Positions 44,729 to 53,763 of a stretch of 64,000 nt of DNA are shown one piece after another. Every line of letters starts with the position of its first letter. Within the stretch, counting starts at the first letter, position 1. The translations under genes and the position numbers were made by a program. The DNA is from JACRCT01 sp049841135 (GTDB lineage: Bacteria > Myxococcota > Myxococcia > Myxococcales > UBA5297): positions 682,001-746,000 of the forward strand of contig JASGHK010000002.1 in the NCBI GenBank assembly GCA_049841135.1. Reading direction: 5' to 3'. The notes beneath the pieces are model-generated. The model worked only from the letters and a program-made list of their open reading frames with translations. It made no database searches and had not been told where the DNA came from.

Positions 44729-45265
44729 ATGACCGTTTTCAAGAAAGCCGTCACCGGGTTCAACCACAACATCAAGCACAAGGGGAAGCTGTACCACATC
44801 CAGACCGAGGACTCGGGCGTCAACAACCCGCACATCATCACGCACCTGTTCGTGGGCGGGAACATCCTCGCGTCGAAGAAGACGGCCTACGCAGACATCG
44901 TCAACGCCGAGAACCTCCCCCAGGTCGTGCGCGAGCTGATGGAGGAGCAGCACAAGGAGATGCTGCGCAACCTGCTCAACGGCGTCTACGACGAGGCCGA
45001 GCAGTCGCGCTCCTTCGCCCCCGGCCAGCTGGCTCCCGCGGCGCCTGGGGCTTCGGGCCCCTCTCCCATCCCCCTGAACAACGTGGTCCAGCAGGCGCCG
45101 CGCCCGGCTGCCCTGCCTCCCGAGGTCATCGCCGCCCGGCAGATGACCAACGCGCCCAAGCAGCTCGAGGGCGGCGAGACCCTGTTCGGCGAGGACCTCA
45201 TCAGCGAGAAGAGCCTCGACGAGGTCATCCTGGCCTACCTGGCTGGCGAGGGCGACGCCAAGTAG
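44729..45265 (+). CDS. Conserved protein of unknown function
   Basis: 178 residues. I chose ATG 44729 (MTVFKKAVTGFNHN) over a longer start because the conserved part begins there. Residues 1-80 form a compact domain (NIKHKGKLYHIQTEDSG, NPHIITHLFVGGNILASKKT, YADIVNAENLPQVVRELMEEQHKEML). A Pro/Ala linker leads to a short C-terminal acidic segment (GEDLISEKSLDEVILAYLAGEG). I do not recognise a named family. The layout of a small N-domain plus tail recalls adaptor proteins. A hairpin follows at 45364-45398. Confidence 0.7.
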   Translation: MTVFKKAVTGFNHNIKHKGKLYHIQTEDSGVNNPHIITHLFVGGNILASKKTAYADIVNAENLPQVVRELMEEQHKEMLRNLLNGVYDEAEQSRSFAPGQLAPAAPGASGPSPIPLNNVVQQAPRPAALPPEVIAARQMTNAPKQLEGGETLFGEDLISEKSLDEVILAYLAGEGDAK

Positions 45266-45363
45266 CACCGCTTCTCCTGCTTCTCCCCTTCCCCCTCCTC
45301 CTCGTTCGCGAATCGCCTGCGCGAAACCGCGTGGCTTCGCGTCGGCACCCTCGTTCAGACAGG

Positions 45364-45398
45364 CGAAGGCCGCCACACCTTGCGGTGGGCGGCCTTCG
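45364..45398. terminator. Hairpin between convergent genes
   Basis: CGAAGGCCGCC (45364-45374) pairs with GGCGGCCTTCG (45388-45398), an 11-bp perfect stem with a 13-nt loop that can itself partly fold (ACACC/GGTG). It lies between the stops of the genes at 45265(+) and 45426(-) and lacks a T-run on either side. Confidence 0.6.
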
Positions 45399-45425
45399 GG
45401 AACCACTGGCTTCGTCGCGGTGCGC

Positions 45426-46106
45426 CTACTTGGCGGGCTCGACCGGCTTGGCCTCGGGCTGCGGCGGGGCCTGGGGCTCTGCAGCGGCCGGTGCCGGAGC
45501 CGGAGCCGGAGCAGGAGCCACCGCCGGCTGCGCAGGCTCGGGCGCGGGCGCGGGAACAGGAGCGGCGGCCTTCGGCCCGTCAACCATCAGGGACTCGAGC
45601 GCCTTCTTGCAGTCCTGGCCGACGCTGTCCTGCTTCTTGATGCCGCAGTAGCAGGTCGCCACCGCGAGCGCGCCGGAGCGGCAGACGGCGCGGCCCTGGT
45701 AGAACTTGTCGGACGGGCCGGGGGGCGAGGCCGGGACGGTCAAGGTGAAGTCGACCACGCCGGCGCCGGCAGGCGTGAAGGTGGGCTTCACGTCGGGGTT
45801 CGCGGTGAGGGCCTTGGCGGCGTCCGCGGCAGCGCGGTCGGCCAGCTCGGGGCAGCGCTCTTCAGCGACGGTCGACGCCTGGACCGCGAAGCTGAGCGAA
45901 GAGAAGTTGTCGCCGGCGACGAAGACGGCGCGGTCGGCGCGCTTGACCGACTGGATCCAGCCGGCGGGCGCGTCGATCTTCACCTGCGCCTCCTGGCCGC
46001 CGGACAGGCGGGAGTCAGCCTTGAGGGTGACCGAGCGCTGCGCCGGAGAGCAGGCCGCGACCAGAAGTCCGAGGGCGATGAAGAGCAGGTTGCGGTGGGA
46101 GATCAT
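45426..46106 (-). CDS. Lipoprotein of unknown function with Pro/Ala-rich tail
   Basis: 226 residues from ATG 46106 (MISHRNLLFIALGLLVAAC), whose lipobox is LVAAC. The central ~130 residues are a beta-rich domain with three cysteines that may pair (ERCPELAD, AVCRSG, CYCGIKK). The C-terminal 60 residues are Pro/Ala-rich (PAPAPEPAQPAVAPAPA), as in periplasm-spanning linkers. No family recognised. A longer start at 46190 adds a basic stretch that would spoil the signal peptide. Confidence 0.72.
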   Translation of the reverse strand: MISHRNLLFIALGLLVAACSPAQRSVTLKADSRLSGGQEAQVKIDAPAGWIQSVKRADRAVFVAGDNFSSLSFAVQASTVAEERCPELADRAAADAAKALTANPDVKPTFTPAGAGVVDFTLTVPASPPGPSDKFYQGRAVCRSGALAVATCYCGIKKQDSVGQDCKKALESLMVDGPKAAAPVPAPAPEPAQPAVAPAPAPAPAPAAAEPQAPPQPEAKPVEPAK

Positions 46107-46270
46107 CTTGGGAAGGCTCCATCGGGCATTGGGGCGGCCCGGCTCGAGGGTGGTCAGGTGCGCCATGGCGCGAGAGCCCGGACGCCGCACAACTGCGCGC
46201 CCGGGCCCCCGAAAGACGCCCCGTCATAAGCCGGGTTCGCGCAGGGGTCAAGGAGCCAGGTTGACAGCCT

Positions 46271-46630
46271 CTACCAGCGCGACATGGCCCCCAGGTTGCG
46301 CACGGTCTGCCAGCCGTTGGCCTTGAGCGTCTGCGCGGCCATGGCACTGCGCGCCCCGGACGCGCAGTAGACGACCACCGGCTTGTCCTTGGGACCCACC
46401 TTCTTCAGGCTCCCCGACAGCTCCTGCACCGGGATGTTCAGCGCGCCGTCGATGTGGCCCGCGGCGAACTCGCCCGGCGTGCGCACGTCCAGGAGCCTCG
46501 CCCCGCCCTCCTGCACCAGCTTCCGGGCTTCGGCCGAGGAGATGTCGCCCCGGCGCTTGAGCATCATCCAGACGATCACGGCCGCGGCCAGGCCGTACAT
46601 GAGGTAGGTGGAGTCGAAGGGCAGGTTCAA
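46271..46630 (-). CDS. Membrane-anchored rhodanese
   Basis: 119 residues. I chose TTG 46630, which has GGAGG seven bases upstream; an earlier TTG at 46648 overlaps that site. A single membrane helix near the start (TYLMYGLAAAVIVWMML) is followed by a rhodanese domain with LLDVRTPGEFAAGHIDGALNIP and the active-site loop VVYCASGARS, where Cys carries the persulfide. It transfers sulfane sulfur or works as a redox or sulfide-handling protein. It follows the ABC permease gene on the same strand by 71 bp. Confidence 0.88.
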   Translation of the reverse strand: MNLPFDSTYLMYGLAAAVIVWMMLKRRGDISSAEARKLVQEGGARLLDVRTPGEFAAGHIDGALNIPVQELSGSLKKVGPKDKPVVVYCASGARSAMAAQTLKANGWQTVRNLGAMSRW

Positions 46631-46701
46631 GGTGGGACCTCCGGTCAAGGTCCGTCAGAGCCCGCTTCCGGCGGAAGGGTTCGGCGGCCGCTCAGGTGTG
46701 A

Positions 46702-47529
46702 TCAGGCGCGGTCGTACCCGAAGCGCTCGCGGACCTTGCGCTCCAGGGAGCTGAAGACCAGCCGGTCGTTCGCGAGGCCGATGGCGACGATGAGGACCAT
46801 CACCGCCACCACCTCGCCGATGTCGTTGAACTCGCGGCCCATCATCAACAGCTGCCCCAGCCCGCCGGAGACATAGAGGAGCTCGGCCGCCATCAGCGAG
46901 CGCCAGGCGAAGGCCCACCCGAGCTTCATGCCGGTGATGATCGACGGCAGCGCCGCCGGCAGGACGACCCGCAGGTAGAGGCCGAGGCCCTTGGCGCCCA
47001 TGGTCCGCGCCGCCCGGACGTAGATGGGTGGCACGTTGCGGATGCCCTGCTCGGTGGCGACCGTGATCGACAGCAGCGCCCCCATCACCACCACGAAGAC
47101 GATGGCCGCCTGCGACAAGCCGAACCAGAGCAGCGCGATGGGCAGCCAGCACACCGAGGGCAGCGCCTGCAGGCCGACGATGAGCGCGCCCACCGTGCGG
47201 TCGAGCAGCGGCAGGTGGCGGATGGCCACCCCGAGCGCGACGCCGGCGACCGCGCTGATGAGGTAGCCCTCCAACAGCCGCAAGAGCGTGATGCCGGTGC
47301 CCTTCAGATAGGCCCCGGTGGCGAAGCCGTGGACGATCTTCTCCGCCACCTCGAGGGGCGACGGGAAGAGGTAGGTTCGCCAGAGCCCGAGCTGCGCTCC
47401 CAGCTGCCAGAGAAGGATCGCCACCGCGAAGAAGACGAGCTGCGCCCGCCGCGACGAGCGGGGCACCGGGCGGCGGCGGGCCATTCCCGGCGGGCGCGGC
47501 AGGATCCCGTCCGCGGTCCTAGCCTCCAC
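46702..47529 (-). CDS. ABC transporter permease, nitrate/sulfonate/taurine type
   Basis: 275 residues from GTG 47529. It has about six membrane helices (LVFFAVAILLWQLGAQLG, ISAVAGVALGVAI, AIVFVVVMGALLSITVA) and the BPD_transp_1 EAA-like loop around AARTMGAKGLGLYLRVVLPAALPSIITG. This is the SsuC/TauC/NrtB type, importing sulfonates, taurine, nitrate or related anions. The start overlaps the end of the ATPase gene by 11 bp, so they are translationally coupled. No substrate-binding protein gene is in the window. The N-terminus has a cytosolic Arg/Pro stretch before the first helix. Confidence 0.9.
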   Translation of the reverse strand: MEARTADGILPRPPGMARRRPVPRSSRRAQLVFFAVAILLWQLGAQLGLWRTYLFPSPLEVAEKIVHGFATGAYLKGTGITLLRLLEGYLISAVAGVALGVAIRHLPLLDRTVGALIVGLQALPSVCWLPIALLWFGLSQAAIVFVVVMGALLSITVATEQGIRNVPPIYVRAARTMGAKGLGLYLRVVLPAALPSIITGMKLGWAFAWRSLMAAELLYVSGGLGQLLMMGREFNDIGEVVAVMVLIVAIGLANDRLVFSSLERKVRERFGYDRA

Positions 47530-48332
47530 GGCGCTCCTCCTCCCGCTCCTGGCGCACGGTGGCCCCGAAGCGCTCGGTGATGGCCTCCGAGAGCGCGACC
47601 AGGCCGCGGTCGGTCTCGCTGCGCGGCCGCGGCAGGTCGACCCGGTACTCGCCGATGATGCGCCCGGGGTGCGAGCCGAAGACGATGACCCGCTCGCCCA
47701 GCTGCACGCCGCTGGGCACGTGGTGGGCGACGAAGACCACCGTCATCTCCATCTTCTGCCACAGCCCCTCGAGCTTCCCGGGTCAGCGAGGTGCGCGACT
47801 CGGCGTCGAGCGCGGCGAAGGGCTCGTCCATCAGCAGCACCTCCGGCTCCAGGACCAGCGCCCGCGCGAGCGCCGCCCGCTGGCGCATGCCTCCCGACAG
47901 CTCGTGCACGTAGCTGCCGGCGAAGGCGGAGAGGTTGACCAGCTTCAGGCCGTCGAGCGCCTTGCGGCGCCGGTCCCGCCGGGAGAGCCCCTTGAGCTGC
48001 AGGCCGAACTCGACGTTGGCCCGCACGGTCAGCCAGGGGAAGAGCGCGGACTCCTGGAACATGACGATGCGGTCGGGTCCCGGGCCGTGGACCGCGCGGC
48101 CGTCGACGCGGACCTCCCCTTCGTCCGGCAGCTCGAGCCCGGCGATGATGTTGAGCAGGGTCGTCTTGCCGCACCCCGAGGGTCCGGCCAGGGCCACGAA
48201 CTCGCCGCGGCGCAGCGTCAGCCACACGTCGCGCAGCGCCTCCACCTGCCCGGTCTTGGAGGCGAAGACCTTGCTCACGCCCACCAGCTCGAGCTTGGCG
48301 GCCTCGCCGGCGCGGGGTGGCTGCGATGGCAT
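47519..48332 (-). CDS. ABC transporter ATPase, nitrate/sulfonate/taurine type, one frameshift
   Basis: Inferred 270 residues from ATG 48332 (MPSQPPRAGEAAKLELVGVSK). Walker A is LAGPSGCGKTTLLNII, signature HELSGGMRQRAALARAL, Walker B VLLMDEPFAALDA, and H-loop FVAHHVPSGVQLGERV. It energises the overlapping permease. The frame breaks at 47774-47780; one G fewer in the coding strand restores SLTRKLEGLWQKMEMTVVF. Without repair the protein would end before the H-loop and be inactive. Confidence 0.92.
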
Positions 48333-48596
48333 CACGTCGGCCTCACGGACGACGAGCGTCCGGCCGCCAGCCTGGCGGCCCTCCTTGGAGAGATCCTTTC
48401 GGAAAGCTCGGCACGGCCGGACCGTCGCGCACGGGCCGTTGCCGCCGTCCCTTGGGCTGCCCTGCGCACGGCCGTGGGCTTCGGACTGCTCGCCTCGAGT
48501 CAAGCCTCGGAGCTGCAGTGCCGAGGCCCGAAGTCCAAAGCCCGAAGCCCCTCCCTCCGGCGTGGTCTCTGCCACTTCAAAGACCAGACGAAGGGA

Positions 48597-49418
48597 CTAC
48601 CCCCGCGCGAGCGCCTCGAAGTCGGGGTCGCCCTTGAGCGAGTCGAACATGGGGTCGGTGCCCAGCCAGGAGCGGACCTTGGCCGGGTCGGCGGCGATGG
48701 CCTGGCCGAGCAGGCGCTTGGCCTCGGCGGCCCGCCCCCACTGGGCATAGAGCGCGGCCTGGTCGTAGGTGAGCAAGGGGTCGCTCGGATTGAGCGCGCG
48801 CGCCTTCTCGTAGGCCTTCTCCGCCTCCGAGTAGATGCCCTTCTGGGCGTAGCAGACGCCCAGGTCGAGCCAGCCCTCGAAGTCGTCGGGGCCGAGGCGG
48901 ACGACCTCCTTGAGGTGGGCGATGGCGGCCTTGTAGTCGCCGTCCTCCATCGCCAGCGAGGCCAGCTCGTGCCGAGGGAGCGGGTCGTCCGGGGCCAGGC
49001 TCGAGGCGATCTCCAGCTCCTTCTTGGCCCCGGCGAGGTCGCCCTGGTCGACCAGCACCAGCGCCAGGTTGACGTGGGCGTCCGGGTAGTCGGGCTCTTC
49101 CTCGATCGCCTCGCGGTACTCGGCGACCGCCATCTCGGTCGCGTGGGTGGCCAGGAAGCAGGCGAGGTTGTAGTGCGCCGTCGCGCTCTCGGGCTCGAGC
49201 TCGATGGCCTTGAGGTACTCGGAGAGCGCTTCGCGGTAGGACTTCTTCTCCGCCAGCACGGTCGCCAGGTTGTCGTGGGCGTGCGCGCTCGTCGGGTCGA
49301 GCTCAATCGCCTTGCGGAACTCGCTGACCGCTTCGTCGAGCCACCCGCGGTCTGCCAGTTCGATTCCCCGCGAGTTGTGGGTGTCCGAGAGGCCGATGTG
49401 GTCCTTCTTGTCCGCCAT
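48597..49418 (-). CDS. TPR protein
   Basis: 273 residues forming about seven tetratricopeptide repeats (GIELADRGWLDEAVSEFRKAIELDP, NLATVLAEKKSYREALSEYL, NLALVLVDQGDLAGAKKELE, DLGVCYAQKGIYSEAEKAYEKAR). The spacing is regular and the C-terminus is short and non-repetitive. No signal peptide is seen, so it is a cytoplasmic protein-protein adaptor of unknown partner. Upstream is the divergent P-loop kinase gene; 264 bp downstream lies the ABC transporter operon. Confidence 0.88.
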   Translation of the reverse strand: MADKKDHIGLSDTHNSRGIELADRGWLDEAVSEFRKAIELDPTSAHAHDNLATVLAEKKSYREALSEYLKAIELEPESATAHYNLACFLATHATEMAVAEYREAIEEEPDYPDAHVNLALVLVDQGDLAGAKKELEIASSLAPDDPLPRHELASLAMEDGDYKAAIAHLKEVVRLGPDDFEGWLDLGVCYAQKGIYSEAEKAYEKARALNPSDPLLTYDQAALYAQWGRAAEAKRLLGQAIAADPAKVRSWLGTDPMFDSLKGDPDFEALARG

Positions 49419-49611
49419 GGAGCCCTATCCGCCTCGACAGCACCCCGCTCGGGAAACCTAACCACCGGCCTCTGAGGGGGTCAAGGCGACCGGCCAGCGT
49501 GGCGGCGCGCTGGCCGTGGGCCGCATGCCACGAACGGTGCCGCAGCTTCCCAAGCGCGCGCGGGCGTGGCAACCTCATTGCCCTCGACCCGTTCCCGCGG
49601 AGGCCCACGTC

Positions 49612-50193
49612 ATGTTGCTGCTCATCGCCGGTGCGCCGGGCGTCGGAAAGTCGGTGGTGGCCCACGAAGTCGCGCGCGAGCTGGGCCTGCTCCGCCTGGT
49701 CGACGTGGACGTCGTCCGCGACCTCTTGCGCATCCAGAGCCGCGAGCAGGACGACCCGATGCTCTTCCGCAACGCGCTCAACGCCTTCGAGATGCACGGC
49801 GCGCTCAATCAGGCGACGGTGGTGGCCGGCTTCCAGTCCCACGTGCGCCCCCTGGCCGGCGCGGCGGCCCGGATGATCGACAGCTACCTGGTCACCGGCA
49901 AGAGCGCCATCTTCCACGGCGTGCCGCTGGTGCCCAGCCAGTTCTCGCGGTACCGCTCCCGCGGCGCGCAGATCATCCTGCTCGCGGCCCCGAGCGAAGA
50001 GGACTACCGCAAGCGCCTGTCGGACCGCGGCCGCACCCGCGCCGGCCGGCCTCCCGCCAAGGACCGCCTCGACGCCGGCTGGTACATCCACCAGCACCTG
50101 GTCTCGGACGCCTCGGCTTGCGGCGTGGCGGTGGTCGCCGAAGAGACTCCGGCCAAGGCCGTCCAGGCGGTGCTCAAGCGCATCAGCAGCTAG
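49612..50193 (+). CDS. P-loop kinase-like NTPase (AAA_33/2-phosphoglycerate-kinase type)
   Basis: 193 residues from ATG 49612, with GGAGG nine bases upstream. Walker A is IAGAPGVGKSVVAHEVAREL; LVDVDVVRDLL is the acidic strand. Further regions (AGFQSHVRPLAGAAARMIDSYL, GVPLVPSQFSR, AAPSEEDYRKRLSDRGRTR) match P-loop kinases that phosphorylate small molecules. The substrate is unknown. A U-rich intrinsic terminator follows at 50222-50260. Confidence 0.75.
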   Translation: MLLLIAGAPGVGKSVVAHEVARELGLLRLVDVDVVRDLLRIQSREQDDPMLFRNALNAFEMHGALNQATVVAGFQSHVRPLAGAAARMIDSYLVTGKSAIFHGVPLVPSQFSRYRSRGAQIILLAAPSEEDYRKRLSDRGRTRAGRPPAKDRLDAGWYIHQHLVSDASACGVAVVAEETPAKAVQAVLKRISS

Positions 50194-50221
50194 CGCCGCT
50201 CACGCCGGTTTTCGGGCTTTG

Positions 50222-50260
50222 GGCTCCAGGTTCCGCTCGAGCGGGCCTGGAGCTTCTTTT
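50222..50260 (+). terminator. Intrinsic terminator of the P-loop kinase gene
   Basis: GGCTCCAGG (50222-50230) pairs with CCTGGAGC (50246-50253); an inner CCGCTCGAGCGG palindrome extends the stem. TTCTTTT (50254-50260) follows on the plus strand, 29 bp past the stop. Confidence 0.85.
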
Positions 50261-50334
50261 CCGGCGGATTCCCAAACGAAGATCCGAGGTTGGGCCCGAA
50301 GTGTGACGTCCGTCACCGGATCGCCCGCATCGAT

Positions 50335-50360
50335 CATATGGGTCGAGCATATGGGTCGAG
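50335..50360. repeat. 13-bp perfect tandem duplication
   Basis: CATATGGGTCGAG occurs twice in direct succession, 50335-50347 and 50348-50360. It lies 16 bp from the stop of the PEGA kinase gene, in the gap between convergent genes. No known site is recognised. Confidence 0.85.
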
Positions 50361-50375
50361 CGCCCCAGCCCGGGC

Positions 50376-52655
50376 TCACTTCGGCATCGGCTGCAGCTTG
50401 AGGCTCACCTCGGCCAGCTTGGTCCGGTCCTTGGAGATGGTGAGCTTGCCGTAGCCGATGAGCGCGGCGCCCTCGTTGCGGCACTCGACGTCGTAGGTGC
50501 CTTCGAAGTAGTCGAGCGCCGGGCCGTTGGCCTTGGCGACCCGCTTGCCGTTGATGAAGACCTCGCAGTCCTTGTCGGACTTGAAGCGGGCGCGGCCGAC
50601 GCCGAAGGTCTCCTTGTGCCGGACCGTGGAACCCTTGCCCTGGACGGTGATCTCCTTCTCCACGCCCAGGTTCGTGTTGACCAGCCTCAGCTTGAGGGTG
50701 CCCTCGGGGACCATGACGCCATTGAGCGGCGTCGCCCCCAGCCTTTCCTTGCCCAGGAACACGTCGACCGGGAAGTTCGACTCCAGGTAGAGCGAGGCCT
50801 TGCTCGAGGCGTCGGCGAACTCGTCGACCGGTCCAGCCGACTTGAGGATGTGTAGGACCTTGGCCCGCACGTCGGGCACCAGGCCCACCGCCAGGAACGC
50901 CAGCACGACGATGACCCCCAGGATCCACTTGGGGAAGCCGCCGCCTTCGCGCGCAGCCGGCTTGGCGATGGTCGCTTCGTTGTCGTCGTCGTCGTCGAGG
51001 AAGGACTGGGTCGGCTTGACCGCCTCGGCCCGCTCGCGGTTCTGCTTCTCCAGCTCCTCCTCGTCCAGGTAGAGGACGCTGCGGCGCTTCTTCTCGGTCG
51101 TCGGCGTCCGCTTCATCCCCGACGTCGACTTGCGCGCCTCCTTGGGCGGCGGGGCCTCGGGCGGCACGCTCTCCAGCGCCTGGGTGCGGCCCTCGTCCTC
51201 GTCATCGTCGATTGCGGGGCTGGGCTCAGGCTCGACCGGAGGCGCAGGGGGCTCGACCTTGGCCACCATGCTCGACCGGCTCGACCTCCGCTTCTCGGCA
51301 GCGGCCGGCGGGGCCACCGGCGCCGGCGGCTCGGGGTCGTCGGAGACGACGCGGATGCCGACACCGCTGCGCCGCACCGCGTTGTTGTTCGGAACCAGGC
51401 CCTGCTTGTCGGTCGAGGTCGCGCGGCGCTTGGGCACGCTGGAGCTGGTCACCGCGCGGCCGTTGTTGCTCGTGGCTGGGCGGATGCCGGGCTGCGACTG
51501 CCAGGCAGGCTTGGCCGGCTCGACCTCCGGGGGAGCCGGTGGAGGCCTGGCTGCCTCGGCGGGCTTGGGCTCGGGAGTCAGCGCCGCCGGGTTGATGGGC
51601 GGCGCGGCGACCGGCTGCTGCAGCAGGAACTCGGGGCGCGTCGGCAGCTTCTTCGGCATCGGGAAGCTGCCGCTGGCGGGCGTCCCTCCCGAGTCGGTGC
51701 CGACGATGGGCTCGCCCAGCTCCGCCTCCTTCGACAGGCGGTCCTTGAAGAGCTGGCGCATGAAGTCGGCGACGTGCGCGCTCGCCACCGTCCAGCCCTG
51801 CTGCGTGATGAAGTTGTCGATGGCCAGCTGGAAGCCGCCGGTGTCCGGGTAGCGGTCGTCGGCCACCCGCGCCAGCGCCCGCATGACGATGGGGTCGAGC
51901 GACTTGGGCACCTCGGCGACCATCGAAGGCGGCGGGATGTCGCAGTCCACCGCGGCCTTCAGCGTCAGGATGTCGCTGTCGCGCTTGAAGGGGCGCACGC
52001 CGGTGAGCAGCTCGTAGAGCACCAAACCGATGGCGAACTGGTCGCTGCGGTGGTCGAGCGGCTTGCCGCTGGCCTGCTCCGGCGACATGTACGCGAACTT
52101 GCCCTTGATGGCGCCGGAGCGGGTGGTGGAGACCTGGTCCGCGGCGCGCGCGATGCCGAAGTCGACGATCTTGGCGCTGCCCTCGAAGCTGACGAGGACG
52201 TTCTGCGGGCTGACGTCGCGGTGCACGACCTTGAGCGGCACGCCGCGCTCGTCGGCCTTGGCGTGGGCGTAGTTCAGGCCCTCACAGGACTGCGCGATGA
52301 TTCGCAGCGTGATGGGCAGGGGCAGCCAGGTCCCGGCCGACCAGGCCTGGCGCATGATGCGGCCCAGGTCCTCGCCGTGGATGTACTCCATGGCGATGAA
52401 GTACGTCCCCTCCTCCATGCCGAGGTCGAAGATCTGGGCAATGTTGGGGTGTCCGAAGCGCGCCGCGATACGCGCCTCGTTGAGGAACATCGAAACGAAC
52501 TCTTGATCGTCGGCGAGGTGCGGAAGGATGCGCTTGATGACGCAGAGCTTCTCGAATCCTTCCAAGCCCTTCTGGCGCGCAAGGAACACTTCCGCCATCC
52601 CGCCGGTGGCGAGCTTCTTGATGAGTGAATACCGACCGTAGTCCTTGGCTGGCAC
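50376..52655 (-). CDS. Membrane Ser/Thr protein kinase with PEGA domain
   Basis: 759 residues from GTG 52655. The kinase domain (about 8-290) has loop LATGGMAEVFLAR, Lys in CVIKRIL, HRDVSPQNVLV, VDFGIAR and YMSPEQASGK, so it is catalytically complete. A long Pro/Ala/acidic region (about 330-550) may be a docking or phosphorylation segment. A membrane helix (WILGVIVVLAFLAVGL) leads to a C-terminal PEGA domain (LYLESNFPVDVFLGKERLGATPL) outside. This is a typical myxobacterial sensor kinase; the signal is unknown. It diverges from the peroxiredoxin gene with 70 bp between starts. Confidence 0.92.
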   Translation of the reverse strand: MPAKDYGRYSLIKKLATGGMAEVFLARQKGLEGFEKLCVIKRILPHLADDQEFVSMFLNEARIAARFGHPNIAQIFDLGMEEGTYFIAMEYIHGEDLGRIMRQAWSAGTWLPLPITLRIIAQSCEGLNYAHAKADERGVPLKVVHRDVSPQNVLVSFEGSAKIVDFGIARAADQVSTTRSGAIKGKFAYMSPEQASGKPLDHRSDQFAIGLVLYELLTGVRPFKRDSDILTLKAAVDCDIPPPSMVAEVPKSLDPIVMRALARVADDRYPDTGGFQLAIDNFITQQGWTVASAHVADFMRQLFKDRLSKEAELGEPIVGTDSGGTPASGSFPMPKKLPTRPEFLLQQPVAAPPINPAALTPEPKPAEAARPPPAPPEVEPAKPAWQSQPGIRPATSNNGRAVTSSSVPKRRATSTDKQGLVPNNNAVRRSGVGIRVVSDDPEPPAPVAPPAAAEKRRSSRSSMVAKVEPPAPPVEPEPSPAIDDDEDEGRTQALESVPPEAPPPKEARKSTSGMKRTPTTEKKRRSVLYLDEEELEKQNRERAEAVKPTQSFLDDDDDNEATIAKPAAREGGGFPKWILGVIVVLAFLAVGLVPDVRAKVLHILKSAGPVDEFADASSKASLYLESNFPVDVFLGKERLGATPLNGVMVPEGTLKLRLVNTNLGVEKEITVQGKGSTVRHKETFGVGRARFKSDKDCEVFINGKRVAKANGPALDYFEGTYDVECRNEGAALIGYGKLTISKDRTKLAEVSLKLQPMPK

Positions 52656-52725
52656 GCCGGGACGAATCGTAGGTCAAGAAGCGAGCGGGATCGAGTTCCA
52701 CGAACGCAGTTGGGAGGCAAAAGCC

Positions 52726-53181
52726 ATGGCTCTTTCGATCGGCAAGAAGGCCCCGAAGTTCAAGCTGGTTTCCGACGACGGCCAGGAGGTGCAGCTCTCG
52801 GACTTCGCCGGCCAGAAGGTGGTCCTGTACTTCTACCCGAAGGACAACACCCCCGGCTGCACCCGCGAGGCGTGCGATTTCCGGGACAAGCTCTCGGAAT
52901 TCAAGAAGAAAGGCGTGGCGGTCCTCGGCGTCTCCCGCGACTCGACCGCCTCGCACCAGAAGTTCAAGCAGAAGTTCGACCTGACCTTCCCGCTGCTCTC
53001 CGACCCGGAGACCAAGATGCTCGAGGCCTACGGCGCCTGGGGCGAGAAGGTGATGTACGGCAAGAAGGTGACCGGCATCATCCGCTCCACGGTGCTCCTG
53101 GACGAGGAGGGCAAGATCGCCAAGGTCTGGCCCAAGGTGAAGGTCGACGGGCACGCCGACGAGGTGCTCTCCGAGGTCTGA
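52726..53181 (+). CDS. bcp: Thiol peroxidase of the Bcp/PrxQ family
   Basis: 151 residues from ATG 52726, with GGAGG upstream. It reduces hydrogen peroxide and organic hydroperoxides. The motif is VVLYFYPKDNTPGCTREACDFRD with peroxidatic Cys45 and Cys50 as likely resolving cysteine (PrxQ pattern). Later SDPETKMLEAYGAWGEK is family-typical. Cytoplasmic. It faces the PEGA-kinase gene across a short divergent promoter region. Confidence 0.95.
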   Translation: MALSIGKKAPKFKLVSDDGQEVQLSDFAGQKVVLYFYPKDNTPGCTREACDFRDKLSEFKKKGVAVLGVSRDSTASHQKFKQKFDLTFPLLSDPETKMLEAYGAWGEKVMYGKKVTGIIRSTVLLDEEGKIAKVWPKVKVDGHADEVLSEV

Positions 53182-53241
53182 AACCGCGACGCCGTGCCGG
53201 TTGTCCCCAGAAGGTGAGACCATCGCCTGCAGGAGGACGCC

Positions 53242-53700
53242 ATGCCCCGCCTCGTAGCCGCCTTCGCCATGCTGGCCTTCTCGACGGCCGCGCTGGCCGG
53301 GGAAGCCTCGCTCAAGCCGTTGCCCCTGCCCTCCATCGACGGCAAGGCCTTGGCGATAGCCCCCGGGCAGAAGACCTTTCGCGTCCCGCTGCGCTTCGCG
53401 AAGGTCGAGGCCTTCTACCGCGAGCGCTTCAAGGCGGACGAGAAGGTGACGCTCAAGGCCGCCGGCCAGGACGGCAAGCGCACCTTGACCCTCGTCTCGA
53501 AGCGGCTCGATGACACCTGGGCGAAGGCCGTGGTGAAGGAAGGCGAGGTCGAGACCGCGATCGAGGTCACGCCCGTCACGAGGCTCGACGAGCAGAAGGT
53601 CGAGGGCACCAAGGCGATGCCGCTGGTGATCGTCATCCCGCGGTCGGCGGAGGTGGAGAAGGCCGCCAACTCGATCGAGCACCTCGAACGAGAGCGCTAG
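53242..53700 (+). CDS. Secreted/periplasmic protein of unknown function
   Basis: 152 residues from ATG 53242, preceded by GGAGGACGCC. The signal peptide MPRLVAAFAMLAFSTAALA is cleaved after ALA. The mature part is beta-rich with charged ends (FRVPLRFAKVEAFYRERF, KRLDDTWAKAVVKEGEVETAIEV) and ends EHLERER. No cysteine in the mature part. I recognise no family. Confidence 0.7.
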   Translation: MPRLVAAFAMLAFSTAALAGEASLKPLPLPSIDGKALAIAPGQKTFRVPLRFAKVEAFYRERFKADEKVTLKAAGQDGKRTLTLVSKRLDDTWAKAVVKEGEVETAIEVTPVTRLDEQKVEGTKAMPLVIVIPRSAEVEKAANSIEHLERER

Positions 53701-53763
53701 CCGGCCCGCTCGGCCGGGGCAGCCCAAGAATCGCCGCGGCTCCAGCGTTCTCGAGAGAGAGCG

